The notes beneath the pieces were generated by a model that did not search any database, had not been told where the DNA came from, and was given only the letters and a program-made list of their open reading frames with translations. The position numbers were made by a program, and so were the translations under genes. From assembly GCA_019242435.1 (NCBI GenBank), contig JAFAVN010000576.1, forward strand, positions 1-11,064: a stretch of DNA of 11,064 bases. Direction: 5' to 3'. This document shows, piece by piece, positions 1-5,370 of the stretch. This DNA comes from Verrucomicrobiota bacterium. GTDB lineage: Bacteria; Verrucomicrobiota; Verrucomicrobiia; Chthoniobacterales; JAFAMB01. Numbering within the stretch: the stretch's first letter is position 1; every line of letters begins with the position of its first letter.

Positions 1-692
1 TGAGCCGTGAGATTACCGGCCATCAAATTCACGTTGTCAGTGAGGTCTTTCCAAGTGCCAGAAACACCTTCTACTTTGGCCTGGCCGCCCAGTTTTCCTT
101 CCGTTCCAACCTCATGAGCTACACGCGTGACTTCCGACGCAAATGAATTCAGTTGGTCAACCATCGTATTGACGGTGCGTGCAGTGCGCAGGAAATCGCC
201 TTTGAGAGGACGATCTTCGATCTCGATAGCGGTCGTCTGGGAAAGATCCCCCTGGGCTACGGCGCCGATAACTCTAGCCATTTCGCTGATTGGCTGTACT
301 AAATCGGCAATCAGACCGTTGACTAATTCAATGGATTCCGCCCAAGCCCCCTCTGCCTCGCCTAGGGAGGCGCGCTCATTGAGGCGGCCATCGCGCCCAA
401 CTGATTGGTGAAGCCGAACCAATTCTCTGGCCATTCGCTGGTTCAAAGTGACAACCTCATTAAACCTGTCGGCCGTTTTGCCGGCGATACCGAGCCAATT
501 CGACGGAAGTCGGACCGAAAAATCCCCGGACTCCAATGCGGCAAGGGCACTCAGCAGGGCTTTTGTCTTCGGATGTTCTGACCACAAGCGATCTCTGGCA
601 TTGGCTGCGGGCTTGGACCGGCCCTTGTCCGCTGATTTCGCTTTTGCATCCTTCCGCGACGAATGGGAGACCGCACTGTCTTGAGTTTTCAT
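1..692 (-). CDS. Multi-HAMP sensor (hybrid) histidine kinase, N-terminal part, cut by window edge
   Basis: This frame is open from an ATG at 692-690 through base 1, so only about 230 N-terminal residues are visible and the kinase core lies outside the window. Residues 1-40 are polar and Lys/Ser-rich, with no signal peptide or membrane segment, which suggests a soluble sensor. HAMP-like repeats follow. A diverged one spans about 45-95 (ALESGDFSVRL). A typical one spans about 127-195, with QPISEMARVIGAVAQGDLSQ as its first helix and linker and RTARTVNTMVDQLNSFASEV as its second helix. The next repeat begins at GTWKDLTDNVNLM. Such units of roughly 92 residues in tandem are characteristic of group III (Nik1/osmosensing-type) hybrid histidine kinases; that the full protein has HisKA, HATPase and receiver domains is inferred. 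No Shine-Dalgarno is evident. An in-frame ATG at 743-741 would add 17 residues. A methyl-accepting protein is less likely. Confidence 0.85.
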   Translation of the reverse strand, partial: MKTQDSAVSHSSRKDAKAKSADKGRSKPAANARDRLWSEHPKTKALLSALAALESGDFSVRLPSNWLGIAGKTADRFNEVVTLNQRMARELVRLHQSVGRDGRLNERASLGEAEGAWAESIELVNGLIADLVQPISEMARVIGAVAQGDLSQTTAIEIEDRPLKGDFLRTARTVNTMVDQLNSFASEVTRVAHEVGTEGKLGGQAKVEGVSGTWKDLTDNVNLMAGNLTA

Positions 693-804
693 GCCATGCA
701 GGAGAACCAACCGAACACTCCAAAAAGCTGCGACAGTGTTCATCGTATTGCCAGCGCGGACGAAATCTAGCGTAAATCTCGGGGAGAGTGCCTGATACCT
801 CTAC

Positions 805-818
805 CGGGTATTTACCCG
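805..818. promoter_or_regulatory. Palindrome CGGGTA-TT-TACCCG upstream of the sensor kinase
   Basis: The arms CGGGTA and TACCCG are perfect complements around a 2-base centre (or 5-bp arms around ATTT). The site lies about 113 bp upstream of the chosen kinase start and 62 bp upstream of the alternative start at 743, where an operator could sit. Its role is not shown by the sequence, and a chance palindrome of this size is possible. Confidence 0.25.
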
Positions 819-839
819 ATCCCCCGGCAGAACGGACTC

Positions 840-855
840 AGGTAGCGGCGACTGT
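840..855. repeat. 16-base repeated word, copy 1
   Basis: The word AGGTAGCGGCGACTGT occurs here and, identically and in the same orientation, at 9825-9840. Both copies are intergenic or next to a gene end. Similarity fades immediately outside the word (CCC versus TCC on the right). Confidence 0.5.
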
Positions 856-1129
856 CCCACTAGCTTGCTGATGAACCGTACCCCCTCGACCGTGCCGGGC
901 GATGGATGAACTCTTGCCTCAAAACGCAGTCGCCACTGGGCATCGGTTTTGAGATAGGTTCCTTGCCTGGAAGTTAATGCGGGGCAACCTCCGGGCTGGG
1001 TACTGCAATCGCTTCGGGATAGCGGACCTGGCGGTGTCCTGATGAGAGGTTCACTTCTTTCGGCAAAACTTCCTGACAGAGCGCCGTCACGGGCTCATCT
1101 ATGTGCTTTTCAGAATAACCAACGTAATC

Positions 1130-2017
1130 ATGTATAAATCCATCCGCTCACCGATGCTGGAAATTGCCTACCTCGAAAGCGGTCCTATGGACGGCCCACC
1201 GGTAATCCTACTGCACGGCTGGCCGTCCGATGTTCACGACTGGGATGACGTGGCGCCAAAACTGGCCGCGGACGGCTACCACGTCTTCATACCGTGGCTG
1301 CGCGGGTTCGGCCCAACCCGGTTTCTAAGCGAGACTACCCCACGCTCCGGTCAACAAGGAGCGCTCGCCGCGGACCTTCACGACTTCATGGATGCATTGC
1401 AGATTCCGGCTGCTCTGCTGACGGGATACGATTGGGGCGGCCGCGCTGCCTGTATTGTGGCAGCCATCTGGCCGGGGCGGGTCCATGGCTTGCTCTCGAT
1501 TACCGGCTACAATATCCAGAACATCCCCTTTGCCGGAAAACCGGCACCGGCCGCCCACGAATATCGCCTCTGGTACCAATGGTATTTTCAAACCGAACGC
1601 GGGCAAAGCGGACTCGAGCAAAATCGGCGAGAGATTGCTCGTCTGTTGTGGCGACTCTGGTCACCAAACTGGCAGTTCGACGATACTACCTTCAAGACCA
1701 GCGCCATTAGTCTCGATAATCCCGACTTTGTTGCTGTGACCATTCAATCATATCGTCACCGGTATGGAAACGCGCCGGGCGATCCTGCCTACGATGGGAT
1801 CGAACACAAATTGACCGATCAACCGGCCATCAAGGTCCCGACCATTGTGCTCCACGGAGCAGCGGACGGTGTTACCAGTGTTGAAGAATCTGAAAATGCG
1901 TCGGTCCATTTCACCGGAAATTTCCAACGCCGAGTGGTACCGAAAGCAGGACACTTCCTGTCGCGAGAGGAGCCGGGCGTAGTGGTGAAAGCGATCTATG
2001 AGTTAGCCCACTGCTAA
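1130..2017 (+). CDS. Alpha/beta hydrolase, epoxide hydrolase / haloacid dehalogenase-like
   Basis: This is a 295-residue cytosolic alpha/beta-fold hydrolase without a signal peptide. The oxyanion-hole motif HGWP is at residues 29-32. The nucleophile elbow is GYDWGG (99-104), with Asp101 in place of serine. The likely charge-relay acid is Asp246 in HGAADG and the general base is His275 in AGHF. A cap domain rich in Trp and Tyr lies at about 130-225. An Asp nucleophile is typical of epoxide hydrolases and haloalkane/fluoroacetate dehalogenases, which form an alkyl-enzyme ester; which reaction applies cannot be read from the sequence. The ATG at 1130 is chosen because homologous proteins begin near KSIRSPMLEIAY. 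The frame extends upstream to a GTG at 1103, and neither start has a clear ribosome site. tarD follows 48 bp downstream on the same strand, suggesting an operon in which this enzyme acts on a related hydroxy-acid or epoxide compound. Confidence 0.9.
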   Translation: MYKSIRSPMLEIAYLESGPMDGPPVILLHGWPSDVHDWDDVAPKLAADGYHVFIPWLRGFGPTRFLSETTPRSGQQGALAADLHDFMDALQIPAALLTGYDWGGRAACIVAAIWPGRVHGLLSITGYNIQNIPFAGKPAPAAHEYRLWYQWYFQTERGQSGLEQNRREIARLLWRLWSPNWQFDDTTFKTSAISLDNPDFVAVTIQSYRHRYGNAPGDPAYDGIEHKLTDQPAIKVPTIVLHGAADGVTSVEESENASVHFTGNFQRRVVPKAGHFLSREEPGVVVKAIYELAHC

Positions 2018-2065
2018 GCCGAACGGGATTTCTGACCCGCGAAAATTCGTGAGTGAAGTTCAACT

Positions 2066-3229
2066 ATGCGTATCAAGGAAATCAGAGAAAAAACCGTCCT
2101 TATCACTTCCCAGATTGCTAATGCTTTCATCGACTTTTCCAAGATGACCTGCTCCGTCGTGGCGGTCGTCACAGACGTGGTAAGAAACGACAAACCAGTC
2201 GTCGGATACGGTTTCAATTCAAACGGCCGGTACGGGCAGGGAAGCCTTATTCGGGAAAGATTCGCTCCCCGCATCCTGGAAACGGATCCGAAATCGCTTA
2301 TCGATGCTCAATTCGATAACCTTGATCCCGCTAAAATTTGGGCCCGTATGATGACAAACGAGAAGCCCGGTGGTCATGGTGAACGGTCGGTAGCGGTCGG
2401 TACCATCGATATGGCTGTGTGGGATGCGGTAGCAAAGATAGCTGAAAAACCGTTGTTCGAACTGTTAGCGCAACGTTATGGGACAGGCGCCCCAAACCCG
2501 AAAGTCTTCGTTTACGCTGCAGGCGGTTATTACTACCCCGGCAAAGGCCTTCCTGAGCTCAAAAAAGAAATGAACGGTTACCTCGATCGAGGCTACACCG
2601 TGGTGAAAATGAAAATCGGAAGAGGGCTTTTGGAAGACCTGGGCCGGATCGAAGCAGTTCTCGAGGAGCTAAAACCCGGCCGGCGTCTAGCCGTTGACGC
2701 TAACGGCCGCCTTGACCGAGATACTGCCTTTGCCTATGCCGAGGCACTGAAGCGGTACGAACTTTTCTGGTTCGAAGAAGCCGGCGACCCTTTGGACTAT
2801 GAGCTTCAACGCGAGCTCGGCACCCGTTACTCAGGGCCGATGGCGACCGGTGAAAACCTGTTTTCGGTGCAAGATGCGCGTAATCTGATCCGGTACGGGG
2901 GGCTTCGTCCTGATCGCGACTGGCTCCAATTTGACTGCGCCCTGAGCTACGGACTAGTGGAATACTTACGCATTCTGCAGATGCTGAAAGAGCACGGCTG
3001 GTCGCCCGCCAGATGCATCCCGCATGGCGGTCACCAGATGTCGCTGAATATTGCGGCCGGCCTCGGTTTAGGTGGCAACGAATCGTATCCGGACCTATTT
3101 CAGCCTTATGGCGGTTTCCCGGACGGAGTCAATGTGGAGGAGGGCTATGTCAGGTTACCAGAACTACCCGGCATCGGGTTCGAGGGTAAGAGCGATCTCT
3201 ATCGCGCATTAAAGACCCTGCTCGACTAG
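2066..3229 (+). CDS. tarD: D(-)-tartrate dehydratase, enolase superfamily
   Basis: This 387-residue enzyme of the mandelate racemase/enolase superfamily closely resembles, from memory, Bradyrhizobium D-tartrate dehydratase (389 residues), which converts D-tartrate to oxaloacetate with Mg2+. The N-terminal capping domain (about 1-125) includes VVGYGFNSNGRYGQG and NEKPGGHGERS. In the barrel the KxK motif is Lys181/Lys183. The metal ligands are Asp211 (VDANGR), Glu237 (FEE) and Glu263 (GENLFS). His320 lies in CIPHGGHQMSLN, expected to be the catalytic acid/base. All catalytic positions are present, so the gene looks functional. The start ATG has only a weak upstream GTGAAG. It lies 48 bp after the alpha/beta hydrolase and converges on the L,D-transpeptidase. 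I see no clear terminator in the 98-base gap behind it. Its specificity for D-tartrate over another acid sugar is inferred from overall similarity. Confidence 0.9.
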   Translation: MRIKEIREKTVLITSQIANAFIDFSKMTCSVVAVVTDVVRNDKPVVGYGFNSNGRYGQGSLIRERFAPRILETDPKSLIDAQFDNLDPAKIWARMMTNEKPGGHGERSVAVGTIDMAVWDAVAKIAEKPLFELLAQRYGTGAPNPKVFVYAAGGYYYPGKGLPELKKEMNGYLDRGYTVVKMKIGRGLLEDLGRIEAVLEELKPGRRLAVDANGRLDRDTAFAYAEALKRYELFWFEEAGDPLDYELQRELGTRYSGPMATGENLFSVQDARNLIRYGGLRPDRDWLQFDCALSYGLVEYLRILQMLKEHGWSPARCIPHGGHQMSLNIAAGLGLGGNESYPDLFQPYGGFPDGVNVEEGYVRLPELPGIGFEGKSDLYRALKTLLD

Positions 3230-3327
3230 TCGACCCATCCGATCAGGTGTCGTCCCTGGTGTCCACTTTGCGCGCATCCGTCAATAATAGAGACCGTCGG
3301 AGCCACATGCTCTTTAAAATCGGTACT

Positions 3328-4422
3328 CTAAAAAATCTCAACCTTTGCCTCTTGGGTGACCGCAAGCGCCAGACGGGCAACATCCCAGTTCGTCAGTCGG
3401 ATACAACCGTGACTGGCCGTGCGGCCGATGGCATCCGGATTGTTAGTCCCGTGAATCCCAATTCCCTTCTTATTCAGGCCGACCCAGGCAATCCCAACTT
3501 CATTCCGCGGGCCCGGTGGAATGTTATGGTAATCCCCGCTCCGCCTGCCATGGAGCAGCATGGCGCGGTCCCACCTGAAAAAGGGGAAGAATGAAATCTT
3601 GACAATTTTCCAGGTCCCTACCGGCGCGGGTAGTTGCTTTGAGCCGGGCGTGATCGGAAAACTGGCGATGACCTTTTCCCCTTCGATCAGATCCAGGCTT
3701 TTTCTCTTGGTGTCAATTTTGATACTACGCCCACCGAATTGTGGTTTCGGAGCTGTGTCTTCCGCGGGCTTGATAGATTCAATTTGGAAGGGAGTAACAT
3801 TTGGAACCTGCAAAGTATCTCCGGGACGAAGTTTTCCCAGGTTTCTGCGAGGATTGAGTGATCGCAGGAAATCCTTATTTGTGTGAAATCGCTCCGCCAC
3901 AAAATCGATGAGTGAAGGGTAAGGCAATTTCTTCAACAGGGCTTGCGCGGCAGGGTTGAGTGGTGATTTGCCCACCCACTGGAGATCCTCTGCCCTGGCC
4001 TGATAGCTGGTATAAGGAGTTAGTTTGGCGAACTCTTGCTGCAGCCTTTCACTAATTTGCCCGGTCCCGCTCTGGTCGTTAGCAGATTGATATTTTTGAA
4101 GGGCGTTCGCGCAAAGGTCGCTCCAACGGCCGTTGATCTCGCCCGGGCTAAATGTATGTAGATCGAGAAAAATTTGCAGCTTGACGATGCTGTCGCGGTC
4201 GGTGGGAATTGGGTAGCTGGCCGCCGCCTGCGAAACGGCAGTTGGACTCGGGCTAGGTGATGGACCTGAAGAAATTGGAAGCTGAGGGGTACCGGCGGGC
4301 GTCGCTGATATGCCGGGCGTACTCGATGGAAGCGGTTGTGATCTCTGGTAACCGTCTGAGTCCGGCAAATGTACCACCGTGAAGCTCGCCAGGAAGAGCC
4401 AGATGAAATGTCGAATCACCAT
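3328..4422 (-). CDS. Exported L,D-transpeptidase with peptidoglycan-binding and LysM domains
   Basis: This 364-residue envelope protein should form 3-3 or related cross-links in peptidoglycan, or attach proteins to it. Residues 1-18 form a short hydrophobic export signal (IRHFIWLFLASFTVV). A Pro/Ser/Thr-rich linker follows (about 28-70). A peptidoglycan-binding-like helical segment lies at about 77-115 (IVKLQIFLDLHTF...GRWSDLCANALQKYQ). A LysM-like repeat spans about 172-210 (FVAERFHTNKDFLRSLNP...LRPGDTLQVPN). The YkuD catalytic domain covers about 232-364. It ends with His324 (HGTNNPD) and the signature SHGCIRLTN, in which Cys340 is the nucleophile, with Arg342 two residues on. All active-site residues are present. 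The ATG start has only a weak GAAG upstream. The gene ends in TAG, converges on tarD, and its upstream side faces the repeat region. It appears monocistronic. Confidence 0.92.
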   Translation of the reverse strand: MVIRHFIWLFLASFTVVHLPDSDGYQRSQPLPSSTPGISATPAGTPQLPISSGPSPSPSPTAVSQAAASYPIPTDRDSIVKLQIFLDLHTFSPGEINGRWSDLCANALQKYQSANDQSGTGQISERLQQEFAKLTPYTSYQARAEDLQWVGKSPLNPAAQALLKKLPYPSLIDFVAERFHTNKDFLRSLNPRRNLGKLRPGDTLQVPNVTPFQIESIKPAEDTAPKPQFGGRSIKIDTKRKSLDLIEGEKVIASFPITPGSKQLPAPVGTWKIVKISFFPFFRWDRAMLLHGRRSGDYHNIPPGPRNEVGIAWVGLNKKGIGIHGTNNPDAIGRTASHGCIRLTNWDVARLALAVTQEAKVEIF

Positions 4423-4443
4423 TGAGGCTTCGACGCTGAACTG

Positions 4444-4471
4444 TCAGCCGGTTGTGTAAACGGCTGGCTGA
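4444..4471. promoter_or_regulatory. Inverted repeat upstream of the L,D-transpeptidase
   Basis: CAGCCG (4445-4450) pairs with CGGCTG (4461-4466) around a 10-base loop. Alternatively TCAGCC (4444-4449) pairs with GGCTGA (4466-4471). The element ends 22 bases upstream of the transpeptidase start, so it could be a leader hairpin or operator, but nothing shows function. Confidence 0.3.
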
Positions 4472-4480
4472 GCAGGAGGA

Positions 4481-4574
4481 GTTGGCAGAATGGCAGAATG
4501 GAAGGCCGGAGGAATGGAAGGCCGGAGGAATGGAAGGCTGGAAGAATGGAAGTGCTGGAAGGTTGGAAGGCTGG
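4481..4574 (+). repeat. Left 8-bp tandem array (NNTGGAAG, 11 units)
   Basis: About eleven imperfect 8-base units run head to tail, consensus NNTGGAAG (for example AATGGAAG at 4497, 4513, 4529 and 4545; GCTGGAAG; GTTGGAAG). Two early units read TGGCAG and two read GCCGGAGG. One unit carries an extra T at 4553. The unit is the exact reverse complement of the CTTCCANN unit of the larger array at 5071-5359, so the two arrays form an inverted pair. Plus-strand reading frames here are low-complexity by-products. Confidence 0.85.
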
Positions 4575-4605
4575 TGCGCCAGGGGGTAGCCGCCAGCTTC
4601 CAGTT

Positions 4606-4875
4606 GCTCGTCCCGTTACGATGGTTCTCGCGCTTCTACTCGGCTTCGCCTTTGGGTGCCTGGTCCTTCTCGCAGCCCAGATAGTGCGTCATCTCGGCTC
4701 CCAGCACCCGTTCGTACAGTCGCTTGGCCAGTTGCTCCATGATCCCTCCAGGACCGGTCAGATCTTCCGGCCGCTAGTAGCCCTTCATCAGCTCTTCAAT
4801 GATCGCCGGATCAATCTCCGGCTTCTTGCCCTCCTGGCCCTGCGCTTCTTGCTCCCTCTTTTTGGTCACTTCCAT
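4606..4875 (-). pseudogene. IS256-family transposase, 5' fragment with two in-frame stops
   Basis: On the minus strand an ATG at 4875-4873 opens a frame whose residues match the N-terminus of IS256/mutator-type transposases. It reads EIDPAIIEELMKGY, a TAG (4776-4774), RPEDLTGPGGIMEQLAKRLY then LGAEMTHYLGCEK, a second TAG (4638-4636), and KRENHRNGTS. The family normally has a continuous ...PEDLTG...LTK.L.E.AL.AEL..HLGY.K....NSRNG... segment followed by the DDE catalytic domain. Here similarity ends at NHRNGTS, near 4606, and the sequence soon runs into the left octamer array, so the whole catalytic part is missing. The first TAG stands where Gln (CAG) is usual, consistent with simple C-to-T decay. 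The element is inactive. Its outer end lies at 4891-4920. Confidence 0.85.
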
Positions 4876-4890
4876 CTTTATCTCAGGTTG

Positions 4891-4920
4891 TGACCCACAC
4901 ACAATTTTCCGACACCCTCT
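4891..4920 (-). repeat. Terminal inverted repeat (outer end) of the IS256 remnant
   Basis: Read on the minus strand this begins GAGGGTGTCGGAAAATTGTG and continues TGTGGGTCA, about 15 bases before the transposase ATG. That is the place and style expected of an IS256-family end (GGGTGT... with a TTGTGTGT tract). No partner copy is found elsewhere in the window. Confidence 0.7.
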
Positions 4921-4938
4921 CATTAAAAAATCGAATCA

Positions 4939-4952
4939 GCTCCGTTAGGAGC
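4939..4952. repeat. Small palindrome copy 1 (GCTCC-GTTA-GGAGC)
   Basis: A 5-bp stem with a 4-base loop lies 19 bases outside the IS256 end. It is the first of three hairpins with the same GCTCC/GGAGC arms within 120 bases. Confidence 0.6.
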
Positions 4953-4981
4953 GTGACCAAATTCGCGCGCGGCAAGCAATT

Positions 4982-5025
4982 AACAATAGGATGCCGCTCC
5001 TATCGGAGCTTTTTCTATTTTTCCT
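4982..5025 (+). repeat. Small palindrome copy 2 with T-rich tail (terminator-like)
   Basis: The core is GCTCC-TATC-GGAGC (4996-5009), followed at once by TTTTTCTATTTTT. On the plus strand this has the form of an intrinsic terminator, but no plus-strand gene leads into it. Its 5' flank AATAGGATGCC resembles the ATAAAGATCCG before copy 3, so the repeated unit appears longer than the hairpin. An overlapping ATAGGA/TCCTAT pair lies at the left of the core. Confidence 0.55.
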
Positions 5026-5030
5026 GGGCT

Positions 5031-5058
5031 CTATAAAGATCCGGCTCCTACGGAGCCG
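5031..5058. repeat. Small palindrome copy 3 (CGGCTCC-TAC-GGAGCCG)
   Basis: This is the strongest of the three, with a perfect 7-bp stem and a 3-base loop at 5042-5058. The flank CTATAAAGATC resembles that of copy 2. It lies 12 bases before the right octamer array. Confidence 0.6.
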
Positions 5059-5070
5059 ACCCGTTCAACC

Positions 5071-5359
5071 CTTCCATCCTTCCATCCTTCCACTCTTCCA
5101 TTCTTCCACTCTTCCATCCTTCCATCCTTCCGTCCTTCCTTCCACTCTTCCACCCTTCCAATCTTCCACCCTTCCAATCTTCCACCCTTCCATTCTTCCA
5201 CCCTTCCATTCTTCCACCCTTCCATTCTTCCATCCTTCCATCCTTCCACCCTTCCACCCTTCCATCCTTCCATCCCTCCATCCTTCCATCCCTCCATCCT
5301 TCCATCCTTCCATTCTTCCAATCTTCCATCCTTCCACCCTTTCATCCTTCCATCCTTCC
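5071..5359 (-). repeat. Right 8-bp tandem array (CTTCCANN on +, about 36 units)
   Basis: Thirty-five full 8-base units plus one 4-base partial (CTTC) and a final partial unit run head to tail. The first six bases are nearly fixed as CTTCCA (one CTTCCG, one CTTTCA, two CCTCCA). The last two bases vary among TC, CC, TT, CT and AT. Because 8 is not a multiple of 3, every frame repeats after 24 bases and encodes a similar octapeptide (FHPSILPS-like on plus, GWKDGRME-like on minus). Long open frames here are therefore by-products of the repeat. The array ends 11 bases from the kbl stop codon, so kbl read-through RNA would carry the G-rich strand. It mirrors the inverted array at 4481-4574. Confidence 0.95.
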
Positions 5360-5370
5360 TCGTCCAGCTC

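Larger units (their letters stand above)
801..1094 (-). other. 97-codon open stretch without a start codon
   Basis: On the minus strand the frame is open from just after a TGA (1097-1095) to a TAG at 803-801. Its second half reads like ordinary coding sequence (AQWRLRFEARVHPSPG, then VRFISKLVGQSPLPESVLPG). It has no ATG, and the only late GTG would leave about 20 residues. I do not recognise the peptide. It could be a decayed gene end, a chance open frame in GC-rich DNA, or a translated dispersed repeat, because it includes the 16-base word repeated at 9825-9840. It is not called as a gene. Confidence 0.2.
693..1129. other. Non-coding divergent intergenic region
   Basis: This is the gap between the divergent sensor kinase (-) and alpha/beta hydrolase (+), so it should carry both promoters, although I see no convincing -35/-10 pair. 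It contains a small palindrome at 805-818 and one copy (840-855) of a 16-base word that recurs at 9825-9840. The minus strand holds a 97-codon open stretch (1094 to 801) with no ATG, described separately. I found no tRNA, riboswitch or convincing small gene. Confidence 0.6.
4606..4920 (-). mobile_element. IS256-family insertion sequence remnant (one end only)
   Basis: The remnant comprises one terminal inverted repeat (4891-4920), a short leader and the first third or so of the transposase gene. The opposite end, the catalytic domain and any target-site duplication are absent. The inner breakpoint lies between about 4575 and 4606, next to the left octamer array, which suggests that deletion or recombination at the repeats removed the rest. 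Confidence 0.8.

Noticed and set aside
127..775. Plus-strand and alternative minus-strand frames over the left 700 bases
   Set aside because: The frame from 692 to 1 on the minus strand encodes clear HAMP repeats, so the others are shadows.
3230..3327. Bidirectional terminator between tarD and the L,D-transpeptidase
   Set aside because: The convergent layout makes one likely, but I see no stable stem with a T-run on either strand.
4636..4776. Two in-frame TAG codons in the transposase as possible amber recoding
   Set aside because: TAG ends several intact genes here (tarD, the L,D-transpeptidase, both right-hand hydrolases), and the rest of the transposase is missing, so plain decay is the simpler reading.
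4490..4893. Plus-strand open frames crossing the left array and onward
   Set aside because: They run antisense over the IS256 transposase remnant and join repeat peptide to unrelated sequence; the minus-strand homology explains the region better.
4996..5025. Hairpin plus T-run as the terminator of a gene
   Set aside because: Its orientation is plus, but no plus-strand gene precedes it; kbl and the transpeptidase are both on the minus strand. It is kept as a repeat copy.
5071..5359. CRISPR array
   Set aside because: Units are 8 bp with no spacers between them and there are no cas genes nearby.
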